In this document: piece by piece, positions 35,443 to 45,835 of the stretch
How the letters are laid out: each line of letters opens with the position of its first letter
How positions within the stretch are numbered: position 1 is the stretch's first letter
Assembly: GCA_007695125.1 (NCBI GenBank)
Contig: REEJ01000185.1
Span: forward strand, 1-58,837
DNA length: 58,837 nt
From: Trueperaceae bacterium
GTDB lineage: Bacteria; Deinococcota; Deinococci; Deinococcales; Trueperaceae
Direction: 5' to 3'
Translations under genes and position numbers: made by a program
Notes under the pieces: generated by a model
Told to the model about the DNA's origin: nothing
Databases searched by the model: none
Seen by the model: only the letters and a program-made list of their open reading frames with translations

Positions 35443-36917
35443 GCGTCGAGGAGGAACGCCTCGGGCGTCTGGAGCAGGTCGATGACGTGCGACGTGAACC
35501 GCGCGGCCTCGGCGCCATCGACCAGGCGGTGGTCGAAGGAGAGGCTCAGGTAGAGCATCGGCCGCGCCACGATCGTGTCGTCCTCGAGCACGACCGGACG
35601 CTTCTTGATGCTGTGCACGCCCAGGATGGCGGCGTCGGGGGCGTTGATGATGGGGAAGCTGAAGAGCCCGCCGATGCTGCCGATGTTGGTGATCGTGAAG
35701 CTGCTGCCGCGCACGTCGTCAGGGGCGAGGGCACCGCGACGCGCAAGGTCGGCGAGCCGCTGCGTCTCGGCCGCCAGGTCGATGAGCGTCCGCCGGTGCG
35801 CCTCGCGGATCACCGGCACCACCAGGCCCGCCTCGGTCGCCACCGCCAGGCCCAGGTTGACGTAGTCCTTGTGCACGACCTCGCCCGTCGCTTCGTCGAG
35901 GCTGGTGTTCAGCGCCGGGAACGCCCGCAGCGCGTGGAACACGGCCTTCATCACGAACGGCAGGTAGGAGAGCTTGGCGCCGCGCGCCTCCGCCCGGGGC
36001 TTGAGCGTCTCGCGCAGGCGCACCAGGGCGGACACGTCGGCCTCGTCGACGTGGAGCGCGCGCACCGTGTGCAGGTGCGAGGCGCTGAGCTGCTGCGCGA
36101 TCACGCGCCTCAGGCCACGGAGCGGCGTGCGCGTCTCACGGTCCTCGAAGCCCGCTGGCGTCTGGTACCGCGGGGCCGGCGGCATGCCACCCGCGCCCGC
36201 GGCCGCGCCCGCGGTCGCGCGCGTTCCACCGTGGCGCTCGACGTCCGCGACGCGAACGCGGCCGCTCGGGCCGCTCCCCTCGACCTGTTCGATCGGTACG
36301 CCGAGCTCGCGCGCCAGCCGGCGCGCCGCCGGGACCGCCACCACGCGGCCGAAGGCACCACGGGGCGCCTCGGCCGCCGCGGGAGCGCGCCGCTCGCTGG
36401 TGGTCGCGCCGGTGGCACCGCGGCGCACCTGCAGCACGGGGCCCCCCGTCGCGGAGGTGTCCGCCCTGAACAGGCTGCGCTCGTCGCCGCGGTCGGCGTC
36501 GGCCGACACGTCCACCGCCACCTCGGCGGGATCGGACGATGGTCCACCGGCTTCGTCCACGGCCGCCTCCACCTCCGCTTCGACGGCCTCGCCGGGCGTG
36601 TCCGGGACGCCAGGGCCGGCGTCCGCGGCGTCGGCAGCGTCCCCCGTCGAGACGGCGGACTCGGTGGAGCGCACCTCGGCCGCCTCGTCGATGCGCCCCA
36701 GCACGGCGCCGACCGCGACCACCTCACCCACGGCGGCGACCTGATCGACCAACACACCACCGAACGGTGACGGCAGCTCGACGGTCACCTTGTCGGTCAT
36801 GACCTCGACCAGCGGCTCGTCGGCATCGACGTGCGCGCCGACCTCGACCAGCCACGCGGTGACCTCGCCCTCGACGACCGACTCGGCCAGTTCGGGCAAC
36901 ACGACGTCCTTGTGCAT
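35439..36917 (-). CDS. bkdB: Dihydrolipoamide acyltransferase (E2) of a branched-chain 2-oxoacid dehydrogenase
   Basis: A 492-residue E2 core. The lipoyl domain (residues ~1-80) has the lipoylated Lys43 in EVMTDKVTVEL, the MTDKV form favoured in branched-chain E2s. After a long Ala/Asp/Glu-rich linker comes the E1/E3-binding domain (AARRLARELGVPIEQVEGSG; GPSGRVRVADVERH, residues ~205-245). The catalytic domain ends with LSFDHRLVDGAEAARF, carrying the active-site His and Asp. The ATG at 36917 is preceded by AGGAGG at 6 nt. It transfers acyl groups from E1 to CoA. No E3 gene is present here. Confidence 0.92.
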   Translation of the reverse strand: MHKDVVLPELAESVVEGEVTAWLVEVGAHVDADEPLVEVMTDKVTVELPSPFGGVLVDQVAAVGEVVAVGAVLGRIDEAAEVRSTESAVSTGDAADAADAGPGVPDTPGEAVEAEVEAAVDEAGGPSSDPAEVAVDVSADADRGDERSLFRADTSATGGPVLQVRRGATGATTSERRAPAAAEAPRGAFGRVVAVPAARRLARELGVPIEQVEGSGPSGRVRVADVERHGGTRATAGAAAGAGGMPPAPRYQTPAGFEDRETRTPLRGLRRVIAQQLSASHLHTVRALHVDEADVSALVRLRETLKPRAEARGAKLSYLPFVMKAVFHALRAFPALNTSLDEATGEVVHKDYVNLGLAVATEAGLVVPVIREAHRRTLIDLAAETQRLADLARRGALAPDDVRGSSFTITNIGSIGGLFSFPIINAPDAAILGVHSIKKRPVVLEDDTIVARPMLYLSLSFDHRLVDGAEAARFTSHVIDLLQTPEAFLLDA

Positions 36918-36961
36918 CCCGCCTCCTGCGCAGCGCCCCAGCGAAGAGGCGGCGTTCACCT

Positions 36962-37938
36962 TCAGTAGTCCAGCACCTGCTGCACGGCGTGCAGGATGCG
37001 GTTCGGACCGGGTAGGTACACCCGGTCCTGGGCGTACGGGTAAGGCGTGTCGAAGCCAGACACGCGCAGCGGCGGCGCCTCGAGCATGTCGAGCACCTCC
37101 TCGGCGATCGTGGCGGCGACCTCGCTCATCATGTTGCCACTGTGCGGCGCCTCGGACACGAGCACCGCTCGCCCGACCGCTGCGACGCGCTCCAACACCA
37201 GGTTCTCGTCCCACGGCATCAGCCAGCGCAGGTCGATCACGTCGGCCGCGATCCCCTGGTCCGACAGCGCGTCGGCGGCCTTGAGCGTCTCGCCCATGCT
37301 GGCGCCGTAACTGATCAGCACGACGTCGTCGCCCTCGCGTCGGCGCACCCCACGGCCGATGGGCAGCATGAAGTCGACGTCGTCGCTCACGTCCTCCTTC
37401 AGCGCCCGGTAGAGCCGCTTGGGCTCGAGGAACACCACCGGGTCTTCGCCCCGGATGGTGGTCTTCAGGCAGCCCTTGGCGTCGTTCGGTGTCGATGGGT
37501 ACACCACCTGCAGGCCGGGCGTGTGTATGAAGTGCGTCTCCGGGTTCTGGGAGTGATGGTGACCGCCCTTCACGCCGCCCCCGGCCGGCATGCGCACCAC
37601 CATCGGTGTCGTGAACGCGCCCCCGGAGCGGTACCGCAGCTTGGCGGCCTGCGAGACGAGCTGGTCGAAACCGGGGTAGACGTAGTCGGAGAACTGGATC
37701 TCGGCGACGGGCCTGCGTCCGTACACCGACATGCCGATCGCGGCGCCGATGATGGCCGCCTCGGAGAGCGGCGTGTCGATGACGCGGTCGGGGCCGAAGG
37801 TGTCGTACAGGTGCTCGGTGGCGAGGAACACGCCGCCGCGCTTGCCGACGTCCTCGCCCAACACGACCACACGATCGTCGCGCCGCATCTCCTCCATCAG
37901 CGTGCGGGCGATCGTCTGGACGTAGTTCTGGACGGCCA

Positions 37939-37939
<1 letters not shown>
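36962..37939 (-). CDS. Branched-chain 2-oxoacid dehydrogenase E1 component, beta subunit
   Basis: A 325-residue transketolase-like beta subunit. Recognisable blocks are [60 protein letters not shown] and [18 protein letters not shown]. The FSDY and HHHSQ forms are closer to branched-chain than to pyruvate dehydrogenases. It pairs with the alpha subunit encoded just upstream (TGATG overlap) to decarboxylate the 2-oxoacids of Leu, Ile and Val. A 44-nt gap separates it from E2. Confidence 0.92.
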
Positions 37940-39740
<1,801 letters not shown>

Positions 39741-39743
<3 letters not shown>

Positions 39744-39871
39744 ACTAGCCGAACTACCGACCGCGCCGCCCTCGGGGGTGGACGCGGTCGTTCTCGCCCG
39801 GAGCGCTCCGGGCAGACGTACGGCCCCGTCCTCGCTCCTCCGCATGAACGGAGGTGGCCCCTGGAGGCACC
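39741..39871 (+). promoter_or_regulatory. Promoter and structured 5' leader of gltA
   Basis: TAAACT (39741-39746) overlaps the upstream stop and would give a leader of about 120 nt. It contains a perfect 18-bp palindrome GCCCGGAGCGCTCCGGGC (39796-39813). A second hairpin CCTCCG-CATGAA-CGGAGG (39837-39854) lies just before the ribosome site GGAGG, and its CCTCC arm could instead pair with that site. Confidence 0.45.
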
Positions 39872-41014
39872 ATGGAACCGACGATCCACCGTGGACTCGC
39901 TGGCGTCTACTTCGACACGAGCCACATCTGCCACATCGACGGCGAGCGCGGCGAGCTCATCTACCGCGGGTACGACATCAGCGAGCTGACCGACGCGAGC
40001 TACGAAGAGGTCGTGCACCTCCTATGGCGCGGCGAGCTCCCCACGCGCGACGAACTGAGCGCGTTCCGCCAGGAACTCGCCCCACTGTTCGCCCTCCCCG
40101 ACGGTGTGATCGAGGCGCTGCGCAACCTGCCGAAGGACACCGATCCGATGCACGCGCTGCGCAGCGCCGTCTCGCTCCTCGCCGCCTACGACGAGGACCC
40201 CGACGGCGTCGACGACACCAACGTTCGTCGCATCGGCGCGTCGCTGCTCGTGCGCTTCCCGGCGCTGGTCGCCACCTTCGAGCGGCTGCGCCGCGATCTG
40301 CCCCCGGTGACGCCCGATCCCGAGTTGACGATCGCCGGCAACTTCCTCTACATGCTCAGCGGCGAGGCACCGAGCGAGGCGGCGACGCGCGTGATGGACG
40401 TCGCGCTCGTGCTGCACGCCGAGCACGGCAGCAACGCCAGCACCTTCGTGGCGCGCTCCACGGCCAGCAGCCTCACCGACACCTACAGCGCGATCACCGC
40501 CGCGGTGGGTTCGCTGAAGGGACCGTTGCACGGCGGCGCGAACGCGGCCGTGATGAAGGCGTTGGAGGCGATCGGCAGCGTCGAAGCGGTCGAGCAGTAC
40601 GTGCTCGACACGCTGGCCGACCCCAAGGGGCGCGTGATGGGCTTCGGTCACCGCGTCTACCGCGTGCTCGACCCGCGCGCCGCCATCTTGCGCGGGGTGT
40701 CGGAGCGGCTGGCCGAGGAGTCTGGCGACAGCACGTGGTTCGAGATGTCGCTGGAGATGGAGCGCGTGATGGACCGCGAGATGGAGAAGAAGGGGCGCCA
40801 GATCAAGGCCAACGTCGACTTCTTCTCGGCCAGCGTCTACCGCATGCTCGGCTTCCCCAGCGACCAGTACACGCCCATCTTCGCCGTGGCCCGGATCAGC
40901 GGCTGGATGGCGCACCTGTACGAGCAGTACGCCGACAACAGCCTGACCCGCCCACGCATCCATTACCTGGGCGAGACCGGCAAGCGCTTCGTCCCCATCG
41001 ACGAACGCGGTTGA
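39872..41014 (+). CDS. gltA: Citrate synthase
   Basis: A 380-residue citrate synthase of the short, Gram-positive/archaeal-like dimeric type, condensing acetyl-CoA and oxaloacetate at the head of the TCA cycle. Catalytic and binding blocks are LIYRGYDISELTDASYEEVV, LHAEHGSNASTFVARSTAS, GPLHGGANAAVMKALE (catalytic His), GFGHRVYRVLDPRA and ANVDFFSASVYRMLGFPSDQ (catalytic Asp). The ATG at 39872 is chosen because GGAGG lies 5 nt upstream. Its neighbour operon makes acyl-CoAs, so both feed central carbon metabolism. Confidence 0.95.
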   Translation: MEPTIHRGLAGVYFDTSHICHIDGERGELIYRGYDISELTDASYEEVVHLLWRGELPTRDELSAFRQELAPLFALPDGVIEALRNLPKDTDPMHALRSAVSLLAAYDEDPDGVDDTNVRRIGASLLVRFPALVATFERLRRDLPPVTPDPELTIAGNFLYMLSGEAPSEAATRVMDVALVLHAEHGSNASTFVARSTASSLTDTYSAITAAVGSLKGPLHGGANAAVMKALEAIGSVEAVEQYVLDTLADPKGRVMGFGHRVYRVLDPRAAILRGVSERLAEESGDSTWFEMSLEMERVMDREMEKKGRQIKANVDFFSASVYRMLGFPSDQYTPIFAVARISGWMAHLYEQYADNSLTRPRIHYLGETGKRFVPIDERG

Positions 41015-41018
41015 GCCA

Positions 41019-41062
41019 CGCCGCGCCCGGGCGCGCCCGGGCGCGCTCGACCCGGCGCGGCG
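41019..41062. terminator. Bidirectional terminator after gltA with a 24-bp palindrome
   Basis: Outer arms CGCCGCGCC (41019-41027) and GGCGCGGCG (41054-41062) pair perfectly. A 24-bp perfect palindrome lies at 41022-41045. The element sits between convergent stops. Confidence 0.6.
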
Positions 41063-41063
41063 G

Positions 41064-42293
41064 CTAGCGCCGCAGCACGCCCTCCAAGAAGGCTGCCAAC
41101 GCCGCCTCGTAGCGCTCTGGGTCGACGTTCCAGGCCTCGACGTGGTCGCCGACCTCGAGCCTGCGGTACGTGAGCAGGTCGGCCGGCACCGCCGCCGCGA
41201 ACGCGTCGACCAGCCCGATCGGGATGGTGCCGTCGGCGCTGGTGGCGTACAGCAAGAGCGGCACGTCGAGCGTGGGCGCCCGCAGCCGCAGGTCGAGCGC
41301 TGCCAGCGGCGCGCCGATGCGACGCGACGCCAGCGCGACGCCAGCGCGCGCGAACGGCGCCGGGACGCCCACGCGGTGCGCGCCGTGGGCGATCACCTCG
41401 GCCGGATCGATCAACGGGGCGTCCATGGCCAGGCCGAGCAGGTCGGGACCGTCCGCCGGCCAGCGTTCGCGGGCGAGCATCGCCACGGCGCCACCCATCG
41501 AGTACGTGACGAGGACGACGCGACGCACGCCGCGCTCGCGCAGCCACGAGAGCGCGGCGAGCAGGTCGTCGGCCTCGCTCGCGCCGTAGTGGAAGAGGCC
41601 GTCGGGGCTCGGGTCGCTGCGATCGTGGTTGCGGTAGCTGGTCACGAGGACGGACGCGCCCGACGCGACGACGGTCGGCAGGGCGCGCAGCGCCTCGCTC
41701 CGGTCGCCGCGCCGCCGGCCGTGCACCATCACGACCGCGGCGTCGCTCTCGGCCGGGAGCCACCAGGCGGCGACCGCGCCCACGGGGCCGGCGATGCTGA
41801 CGTCTTCGAAGGCCAGGCCGAGATCGGCCTCCGGGTCGCGCCGGTAGAGGGTGACGTCGAGGCGCGCGTCGACGCCCGCGCGCGGCGGCTCGCCGTGGGC
41901 CACCGTCAGCCGACGCTCCACGCTGGCGTCGCCCTGGTGGTGCACCGGTCCGAGCCGGCCGTACGCGATGGCGCCGGCGTCGTCCCAGATCAGCCCGTAG
42001 CTGCCCTCGGCGTCGACGCGTGCGAACTGCGGCACGGACGCGTCGACAGCGCCGGTGCCGGCGGCGCCGGTGCCGCTCCCGCGCCGTCCACCGGCGAGCG
42101 GCAGCCGGACGTCGACCACGGGCCGGCCGTCGGCGTCGACGCCGACGGCGCGCACGTCGAGCACCACGAACTCAGGTTGGAGGCCGTAGGGGGCGGGCAC
42201 CAGGGCGCCGCTCGCCACCCGGTCGGCGACGAACCACGTCGCGGCCGCCAGCGCCAACGCGAGCAACGCGACCAACGACCACAGGACCGGCAT
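41064..42293 (-). CDS. Membrane-anchored alpha/beta-hydrolase
   Basis: A 409-residue protein with an N-terminal signal-anchor (VLWSLVALLALALAAATWFV). A beta-rich N-terminal domain of about 170 residues is followed by an alpha/beta-hydrolase fold. The nucleophile elbow is VTYSMGGAVAML, with VVMVHGRRRGDRSEAL as the oxyanion region, a likely acid in LYATSADGTIPIGL and the His of EVGDHVEAWNVDPERYEAAL. Two-domain hydrolases of this kind are often annotated as esterases or dienelactone-hydrolase-like; the substrate is unknown. The ATG at 42293 is used; a GTG 9 nt upstream is possible. It lies 29 nt after purA. Confidence 0.8.
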   Translation of the reverse strand: MPVLWSLVALLALALAAATWFVADRVASGALVPAPYGLQPEFVVLDVRAVGVDADGRPVVDVRLPLAGGRRGSGTGAAGTGAVDASVPQFARVDAEGSYGLIWDDAGAIAYGRLGPVHHQGDASVERRLTVAHGEPPRAGVDARLDVTLYRRDPEADLGLAFEDVSIAGPVGAVAAWWLPAESDAAVVMVHGRRRGDRSEALRALPTVVASGASVLVTSYRNHDRSDPSPDGLFHYGASEADDLLAALSWLRERGVRRVVLVTYSMGGAVAMLARERWPADGPDLLGLAMDAPLIDPAEVIAHGAHRVGVPAPFARAGVALASRRIGAPLAALDLRLRAPTLDVPLLLYATSADGTIPIGLVDAFAAAVPADLLTYRRLEVGDHVEAWNVDPERYEAALAAFLEGVLRR

Positions 42294-42303
42294 ACGGCGC
42301 ACT

Positions 42304-42321
42304 CGGCCGTTCGAGCGGCCG
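42304..42321 (-). terminator. Hairpin between purA and the hydrolase gene
   Basis: CGGCCG-N6-CGGCCG inverted repeat in the 29-nt gap; it could attenuate read-through from purA. There is no T-run. Confidence 0.35.
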
Positions 42322-42322
42322 C

Positions 42323-43540
42323 TCAGGCGTCCCAGCGCACGGCGCCGTACGTGTCGGCGCGCTTGGGGCTCGTGGAGAACATCGCCACGGGGACGCCGGT
42401 CGCCTCCTCCATCAGGTCGAGGTAATCGAGCACCTGATGCGGGAGGGCATCGCGGGTTCCCAGCCCGGTGAGGTCACCCCAGCCGGGCAGCGTGGCGTAG
42501 ACCGGCCCGCCACCGCCGTCGACGTCGACGCAGACGCGCACCTCGTCGAGACCCGAGAGCACGTCGAGCTTCGTGACGACCAGGCCGTCGAAGCCGTTGA
42601 TCGACGCCGCGTACTGGAGCTGGGGCAGGTCGAGCCAGCCGACGCGCCGAGGGCGCCCCGTGGTGGTGCCGAACTCGTCCCACTGGTTCTCGCCGGTCCC
42701 GCGCAGCCGCGTGGCCAGCTCGCCGTGCAGCTCGGTGCGGAAGGGGCCGTGGCCCACGCGCGTGGTGAAGGCCTTGACGACCCCGTACACGCCGTTGAGC
42801 GCCTTGTGCGAGACGCCGGCGCCCACGAGGATGCCGCCGATGGTGGGGTGCGAGCTCGTGACGTACGGGTAGGTGCCGTAAGCGAGGTCGAGCATCGTGC
42901 CCTGCCCGCCCTCGAACAGCACCCGCTGGTGCTTGCCGAGCGCGTCGCGCACCACTGCACCGGCGTCGCCGACCATCGGGCGCACGTACTCGCGAACCTC
43001 GGCCAACGCCTCGAGCGCCACGTCGACGCTCGTCCAGCCGACGCGCGCGGTGGAGTTGGGCTTGCCCTCGATCAGCCGCTCCAGGCCCAGGCGGAGCCGC
43101 TCGTCGTCGATCAGGTCGCCGAAGCGGATGCCGAGGCGGCGCGCCTTGTCGGAGTAGGCCGGGCCGATGCCGCGCCCGGTGGTGCCGACGAAGCCGCCCC
43201 CCTCGTCGTTCTTCGTGTGATGCGGCAAGACGGCGTGCGCCTCGCTGGAGATGACGATGCGGCCGGGATCGCGGCGCGCGCGCAGGCCCTCGAGCTCCTC
43301 GCGCAGCGACCAGGGGTCGATGACCATGCCCCCGCCGAGCACCGACACGGGGCGATCGTGCAGCGTGCCGCACGGTAGGTGGTGGAGCTTGTACACCTCG
43401 TCGTCGACCACGACCGTGTGGCCGGCGTTGGCCCCGCCCGAGAAGCGCACGACCAGGTCGGCCTCCGCGCCGAGCGCATCGACGACCTTCCCCTTGCCTT
43501 CGTCGCCCCACTGGGCGCCGATGATGGCGATGCCGGGCAT
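42323..43540 (-). CDS. purA: Adenylosuccinate synthetase
   Basis: A 405-residue GTP-dependent enzyme that converts IMP and aspartate to adenylosuccinate in AMP synthesis. The P-loop IIGAQWGDEGKGKVVDALG is at the N-terminus, followed by SGGANAGHTVVVD with the catalytic His, EGGQGTMLDLAYGTYPYVTS, GVGHGPFRTEL and TTGRPRRVGWLDLPQLQYAA. It is slightly shorter than the ~430-residue E. coli enzyme. The ATG at 43540 has GAGGAGG 5 nt upstream; a longer open frame upstream is antisense-like and reads through the divergent methyltransferase gene. Confidence 0.96.
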   Translation of the reverse strand: MPGIAIIGAQWGDEGKGKVVDALGAEADLVVRFSGGANAGHTVVVDDEVYKLHHLPCGTLHDRPVSVLGGGMVIDPWSLREELEGLRARRDPGRIVISSEAHAVLPHHTKNDEGGGFVGTTGRGIGPAYSDKARRLGIRFGDLIDDERLRLGLERLIEGKPNSTARVGWTSVDVALEALAEVREYVRPMVGDAGAVVRDALGKHQRVLFEGGQGTMLDLAYGTYPYVTSSHPTIGGILVGAGVSHKALNGVYGVVKAFTTRVGHGPFRTELHGELATRLRGTGENQWDEFGTTTGRPRRVGWLDLPQLQYAASINGFDGLVVTKLDVLSGLDEVRVCVDVDGGGGPVYATLPGWGDLTGLGTRDALPHQVLDYLDLMEEATGVPVAMFSTSPKRADTYGAVRWDA

Positions 43541-43605
43541 GCCGACCTCCTCAGCTGGTCGCGGCGAGCGCCGCGCACCACGGCGCAGTATGCCACGCAC
43601 CGGGC

Positions 43606-43611
43606 TAGCAT
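43606..43611 (+). promoter_or_regulatory. Leaderless -10 box TAGCAT for the rRNA methyltransferase
   Basis: TAGCAT, 6 nt before the GTG at 43618; no ribosome site. Confidence 0.58.
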
Positions 43612-43617
43612 GCCGAC

Positions 43618-44814
43618 GTGGCAGACGCGATGGACGTCGATGCGGTGGTGGTGGGCGCACGCGGGGCGGAGCGGCTCGCGGCGGGGCACCCGTGGGTGTA
43701 CCGCTCCGACATGCGGCGCACCGCCGCGCGCCCCGGCTTCGCCCCCGTGCACGCCGAGAACGGCCGCCCGCTCGGCTGGGCCGCGGTGCACCCCAGCTCG
43801 CAGATCGCCGTCCGGCTGCTGCACCACGGCGCGCAGCCGGTGGACGAAGCGCTCCTGCTGGAGCGGCTCGAGGCGGCGATCGCGCGGCGCGAAGCGCTGG
43901 CGCGCGACCCCGACGCGGGCCTCGAGGGCGCCACCGGATACCGGCTCGTCCACGCCGAGGCCGACGGGCTGCCGGGCCTGATCGTCGACCGGCTCGGGCC
44001 CGTGCTGGCCGTACAGAACGGCTGCGCCGCGCTGGAGCCGCACCTGCCGGCCATCGTCGAGCGGCTGCAGGAGCGCCTGGTGCCGGACGGGCTGGTGGGC
44101 CGCTTCGACGCGGCGGCGCGGGAGCGTGAGGGCCTGACGCGCGAGGTGCGCGTGCTGGCCGGTCGTGTCCCGGACGTGGTGGAGGTGAGCGACGGCCGGC
44201 TGACGTGGCCGCTGCACCCGCTGACCGGGCAGAAGACCGGCACCTTCCTGGACCAGCGCCTGAACCACCGCCGGCTGGCGCGCCACGCGCGCGGCGCAGC
44301 GCTCGACGTGTGCTCGTACCACGGCGGCTTCGGACTCCACCTGCTCGCTGCCGGGGCGGAGGGCGTCGAGCTGGTCGACGCCTCGGCCGCGGCCCTCGAG
44401 GGGGCGGCGGTCGCGGCGGCGCGCAACGACCTGCCACGACCACAGCTGACGCGCGCCGACGCGTTCGAGCGGCTGCGCGAACTCGACCGGGCCGGGGCGT
44501 CGTTCGACGTGATCGCGCTCGACCCGCCGGCGCTGGCGAAGCGCGCGCGTGACGTGCCGCGCGCCCTGGCGGGCTACAAGGAGCTCAACCTGCGCGCCCT
44601 GCGGCTGCTCGCACCGCTCGGCGTGCTCGGCACGGCCACGTGCAGTGCGCACGTCCAGGAGGCGGAGTTCATGAACGTGTTGGCCGACGCCGCTGCGGAC
44701 GCCGGCCGCACGGTCCACGTGCTCGGGCGCTTCGGGGCAGCGCCCGACCACCCGGAGCGGCTGGGGTTCCCGGAGAGCGCCTACCTGAGCTTCGTGCTGC
44801 TGCGCGCCCTGTGA
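43618..44814 (+). CDS. Class I SAM-dependent rRNA methyltransferase, RlmI-like (PUA + Rossmann)
   Basis: A 398-residue enzyme of the RlmI/RlmO group, which make 5-methylcytosine in 23S rRNA. The N-terminal PUA domain has ERLAAGHPWVYRSDM and AAVHPSSQIAVRLL. The middle EEHRE-like domain has VHAEADGLPGLIVDRLG and GQKTGTFLDQRLNHR. The methyltransferase domain has SAM site LDVCSYHGGFGLHLLAAGA and the catalytic-loop DPPALAKRARDVPRAL. A Cys in GTATCSAHVQEAEF is the likely nucleophile. In Thermus a homologue methylates C1942; the exact site here is not shown. Confidence 0.88.
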   Translation: MADAMDVDAVVVGARGAERLAAGHPWVYRSDMRRTAARPGFAPVHAENGRPLGWAAVHPSSQIAVRLLHHGAQPVDEALLLERLEAAIARREALARDPDAGLEGATGYRLVHAEADGLPGLIVDRLGPVLAVQNGCAALEPHLPAIVERLQERLVPDGLVGRFDAAAREREGLTREVRVLAGRVPDVVEVSDGRLTWPLHPLTGQKTGTFLDQRLNHRRLARHARGAALDVCSYHGGFGLHLLAAGAEGVELVDASAAALEGAAVAAARNDLPRPQLTRADAFERLRELDRAGASFDVIALDPPALAKRARDVPRALAGYKELNLRALRLLAPLGVLGTATCSAHVQEAEFMNVLADAAADAGRTVHVLGRFGAAPDHPERLGFPESAYLSFVLLRAL

Positions 44815-44884
44815 CCGAGCGGCGCGCTGGCGCGGGCACGCGCGAGTGCGTTCGGCGCGCAGGGAGCACCGCGCCGGGCGGTTG

Positions 44885-44890
44885 TAGGAT
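44885..44890 (+). promoter_or_regulatory. -10 box TAGGAT for the C26 hydrolase gene
   Basis: TAGGAT ends 9 nt before the ATG at 44900, so the transcript would start within a few nt of the start codon; no ribosome site. Confidence 0.5.
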
Positions 44891-44899
44891 GCGCGCACC

Positions 44900-45628
44900 A
44901 TGACGAACCCTCGCCCGCTCGTGCTCCTGACCACCGCCTCCAACCCGCGCGACGTGGGCCTGCGTCGCAAGGACGCCGTCACCGGCGTCAACTACAGCGA
45001 TGCGCTGCACGCCGAGGGGCTGCTGCCGGTGATGGCGGCGAACCTGCCGGTGGCTGCGGCGCTCGACATGGTCGAGCGCGTGGACGGCGTCGTCTTCACC
45101 GGTGGTGCCGACCTCGACCCGGCGTCCTTCGGTCGCTCTCCCGAGGCGGGGTTGGGGCTGGTCGATCCGGTGCGCGACGCGTTCGAGCTGGCGCTGTACC
45201 GCGCGGCGCGTGCGCGCGGCTTGCCGATCCTCGGCATCTGCCGCGGCATCCAGGTGGCCAACGTGGCGGAGGGCGGCACGCTGCACCAGCACCTGCCCGC
45301 GGTCGACGGGACGATCCAGCACGAGCAGCGCAACATCGACTACCCCCCCTTCCACGTGCTGCGGCTCGAGCCCGGCTCGATCGCCGCGACCGCGGCCGGT
45401 TCGGAGCTCGTCACGGTCAACTCGGCGCACCACCAGGGCGTCAAGGACCTGGCGCCCACGCTGCGCGCGACCGGCTACGCAGACGACGGCCTGATCGAGG
45501 TCGTCGAGGCGCTGGACGCCCCGTGGTTGCTGGCCGTCCAGTGGCATCCGGAGATGAACTACGCCGGCTTCCCGGATCAGCGCTGGCCGTTCCGCGCGTT
45601 CGCACAGGCGTTGCTCGCGCGCCGCTGA
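44900..45628 (+). CDS. Gamma-glutamyl-gamma-aminobutyrate hydrolase family protein (peptidase C26)
   Basis: A 242-residue class I glutamine-amidotransferase-like hydrolase. The catalytic Cys is in LGICRGIQVANVAEGGTLHQ, with VDGVVFTGGADLDPASFG before it and His/Glu in LLAVQWHPEMNY. This is the PuuD/C26 arrangement, which cleaves gamma-glutamyl bonds, for example in polyamine breakdown. No other Puu genes are nearby, so the substrate is uncertain. A short gap leads to the aroF region on the same strand. Confidence 0.9.
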   Translation: MTNPRPLVLLTTASNPRDVGLRRKDAVTGVNYSDALHAEGLLPVMAANLPVAAALDMVERVDGVVFTGGADLDPASFGRSPEAGLGLVDPVRDAFELALYRAARARGLPILGICRGIQVANVAEGGTLHQHLPAVDGTIQHEQRNIDYPPFHVLRLEPGSIAATAAGSELVTVNSAHHQGVKDLAPTLRATGYADDGLIEVVEALDAPWLLAVQWHPEMNYAGFPDQRWPFRAFAQALLARR

Positions 45629-45635
45629 AGCGTGG

Positions 45636-45641
45636 TACCGT
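45636..45641 (+). promoter_or_regulatory. -10 box TACCGT ahead of the aroF leader
   Basis: TACCGT, 7 nt before the ATG of the 39-codon ORF at 45649; the same spacing as the leaderless genes elsewhere in the window. Confidence 0.5.
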
Positions 45642-45648
45642 CCGCGCC

Positions 45649-45768
45649 ATGCACGGTCGCAGGCACGGTCGAGAGGTGGGAGCCAGCACGGCGATGCGCG
45701 ACACGCGGCGATATCCGCGGGTCCGCCTCCGTGCGCGCCCCCGCGCCGGCAGCGAAGCCGGCGTCTAG
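45649..45768 (+). CDS. Candidate leader peptide (39 aa, Arg-rich) upstream of aroF
   Basis: A short ORF from ATG 45649 to TAG 45766-45768, with a TANNNT box at the leaderless distance and no competing gene in this 207-nt gap. The product has 11 Arg in 39 residues, one Tyr and no Trp or Phe. Its last codons overlap a stable hairpin (45744-45763). It ends 67 nt before aroF and is out of frame with it. It could be an attenuation/regulatory peptide or simply a chance ORF over the true leader; the Arg content does not point to aromatic amino-acid sensing. Confidence 0.35.
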   Translation: MHGRRHGREVGASTAMRDTRRYPRVRLRARPRAGSEAGV

Positions 45769-45800
45769 CCGGACCCGGGCCCGGCGGGGCGCAGCGCCCC
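45744..45800 (+). promoter_or_regulatory. Two hairpins in the aroF leader
   Basis: Stem 1 is CGCCGGC (45744-45750) with GCCGGCG (45757-45763) around AGCGAA. Stem 2 is GGGGCG (45786-45791) with CGCCCC (45795-45800) around a 3-nt loop. The intervening CCGGGCCCGG is self-complementary. They could act as an attenuator or as a ribosome pause element. Confidence 0.45.
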
Positions 45801-45835
45801 TCCGCCCGAACCCGCATCCCCACAGGAGTCAACCC

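Noticed and set aside
45649-45768. Aromatic-amino-acid-rich attenuator peptide before aroF
   Set aside because: The encoded peptide has one Tyr and no Phe or Trp, so classical Phe/Tyr/Trp attenuation is not supported; only a generic leader peptide is proposed.
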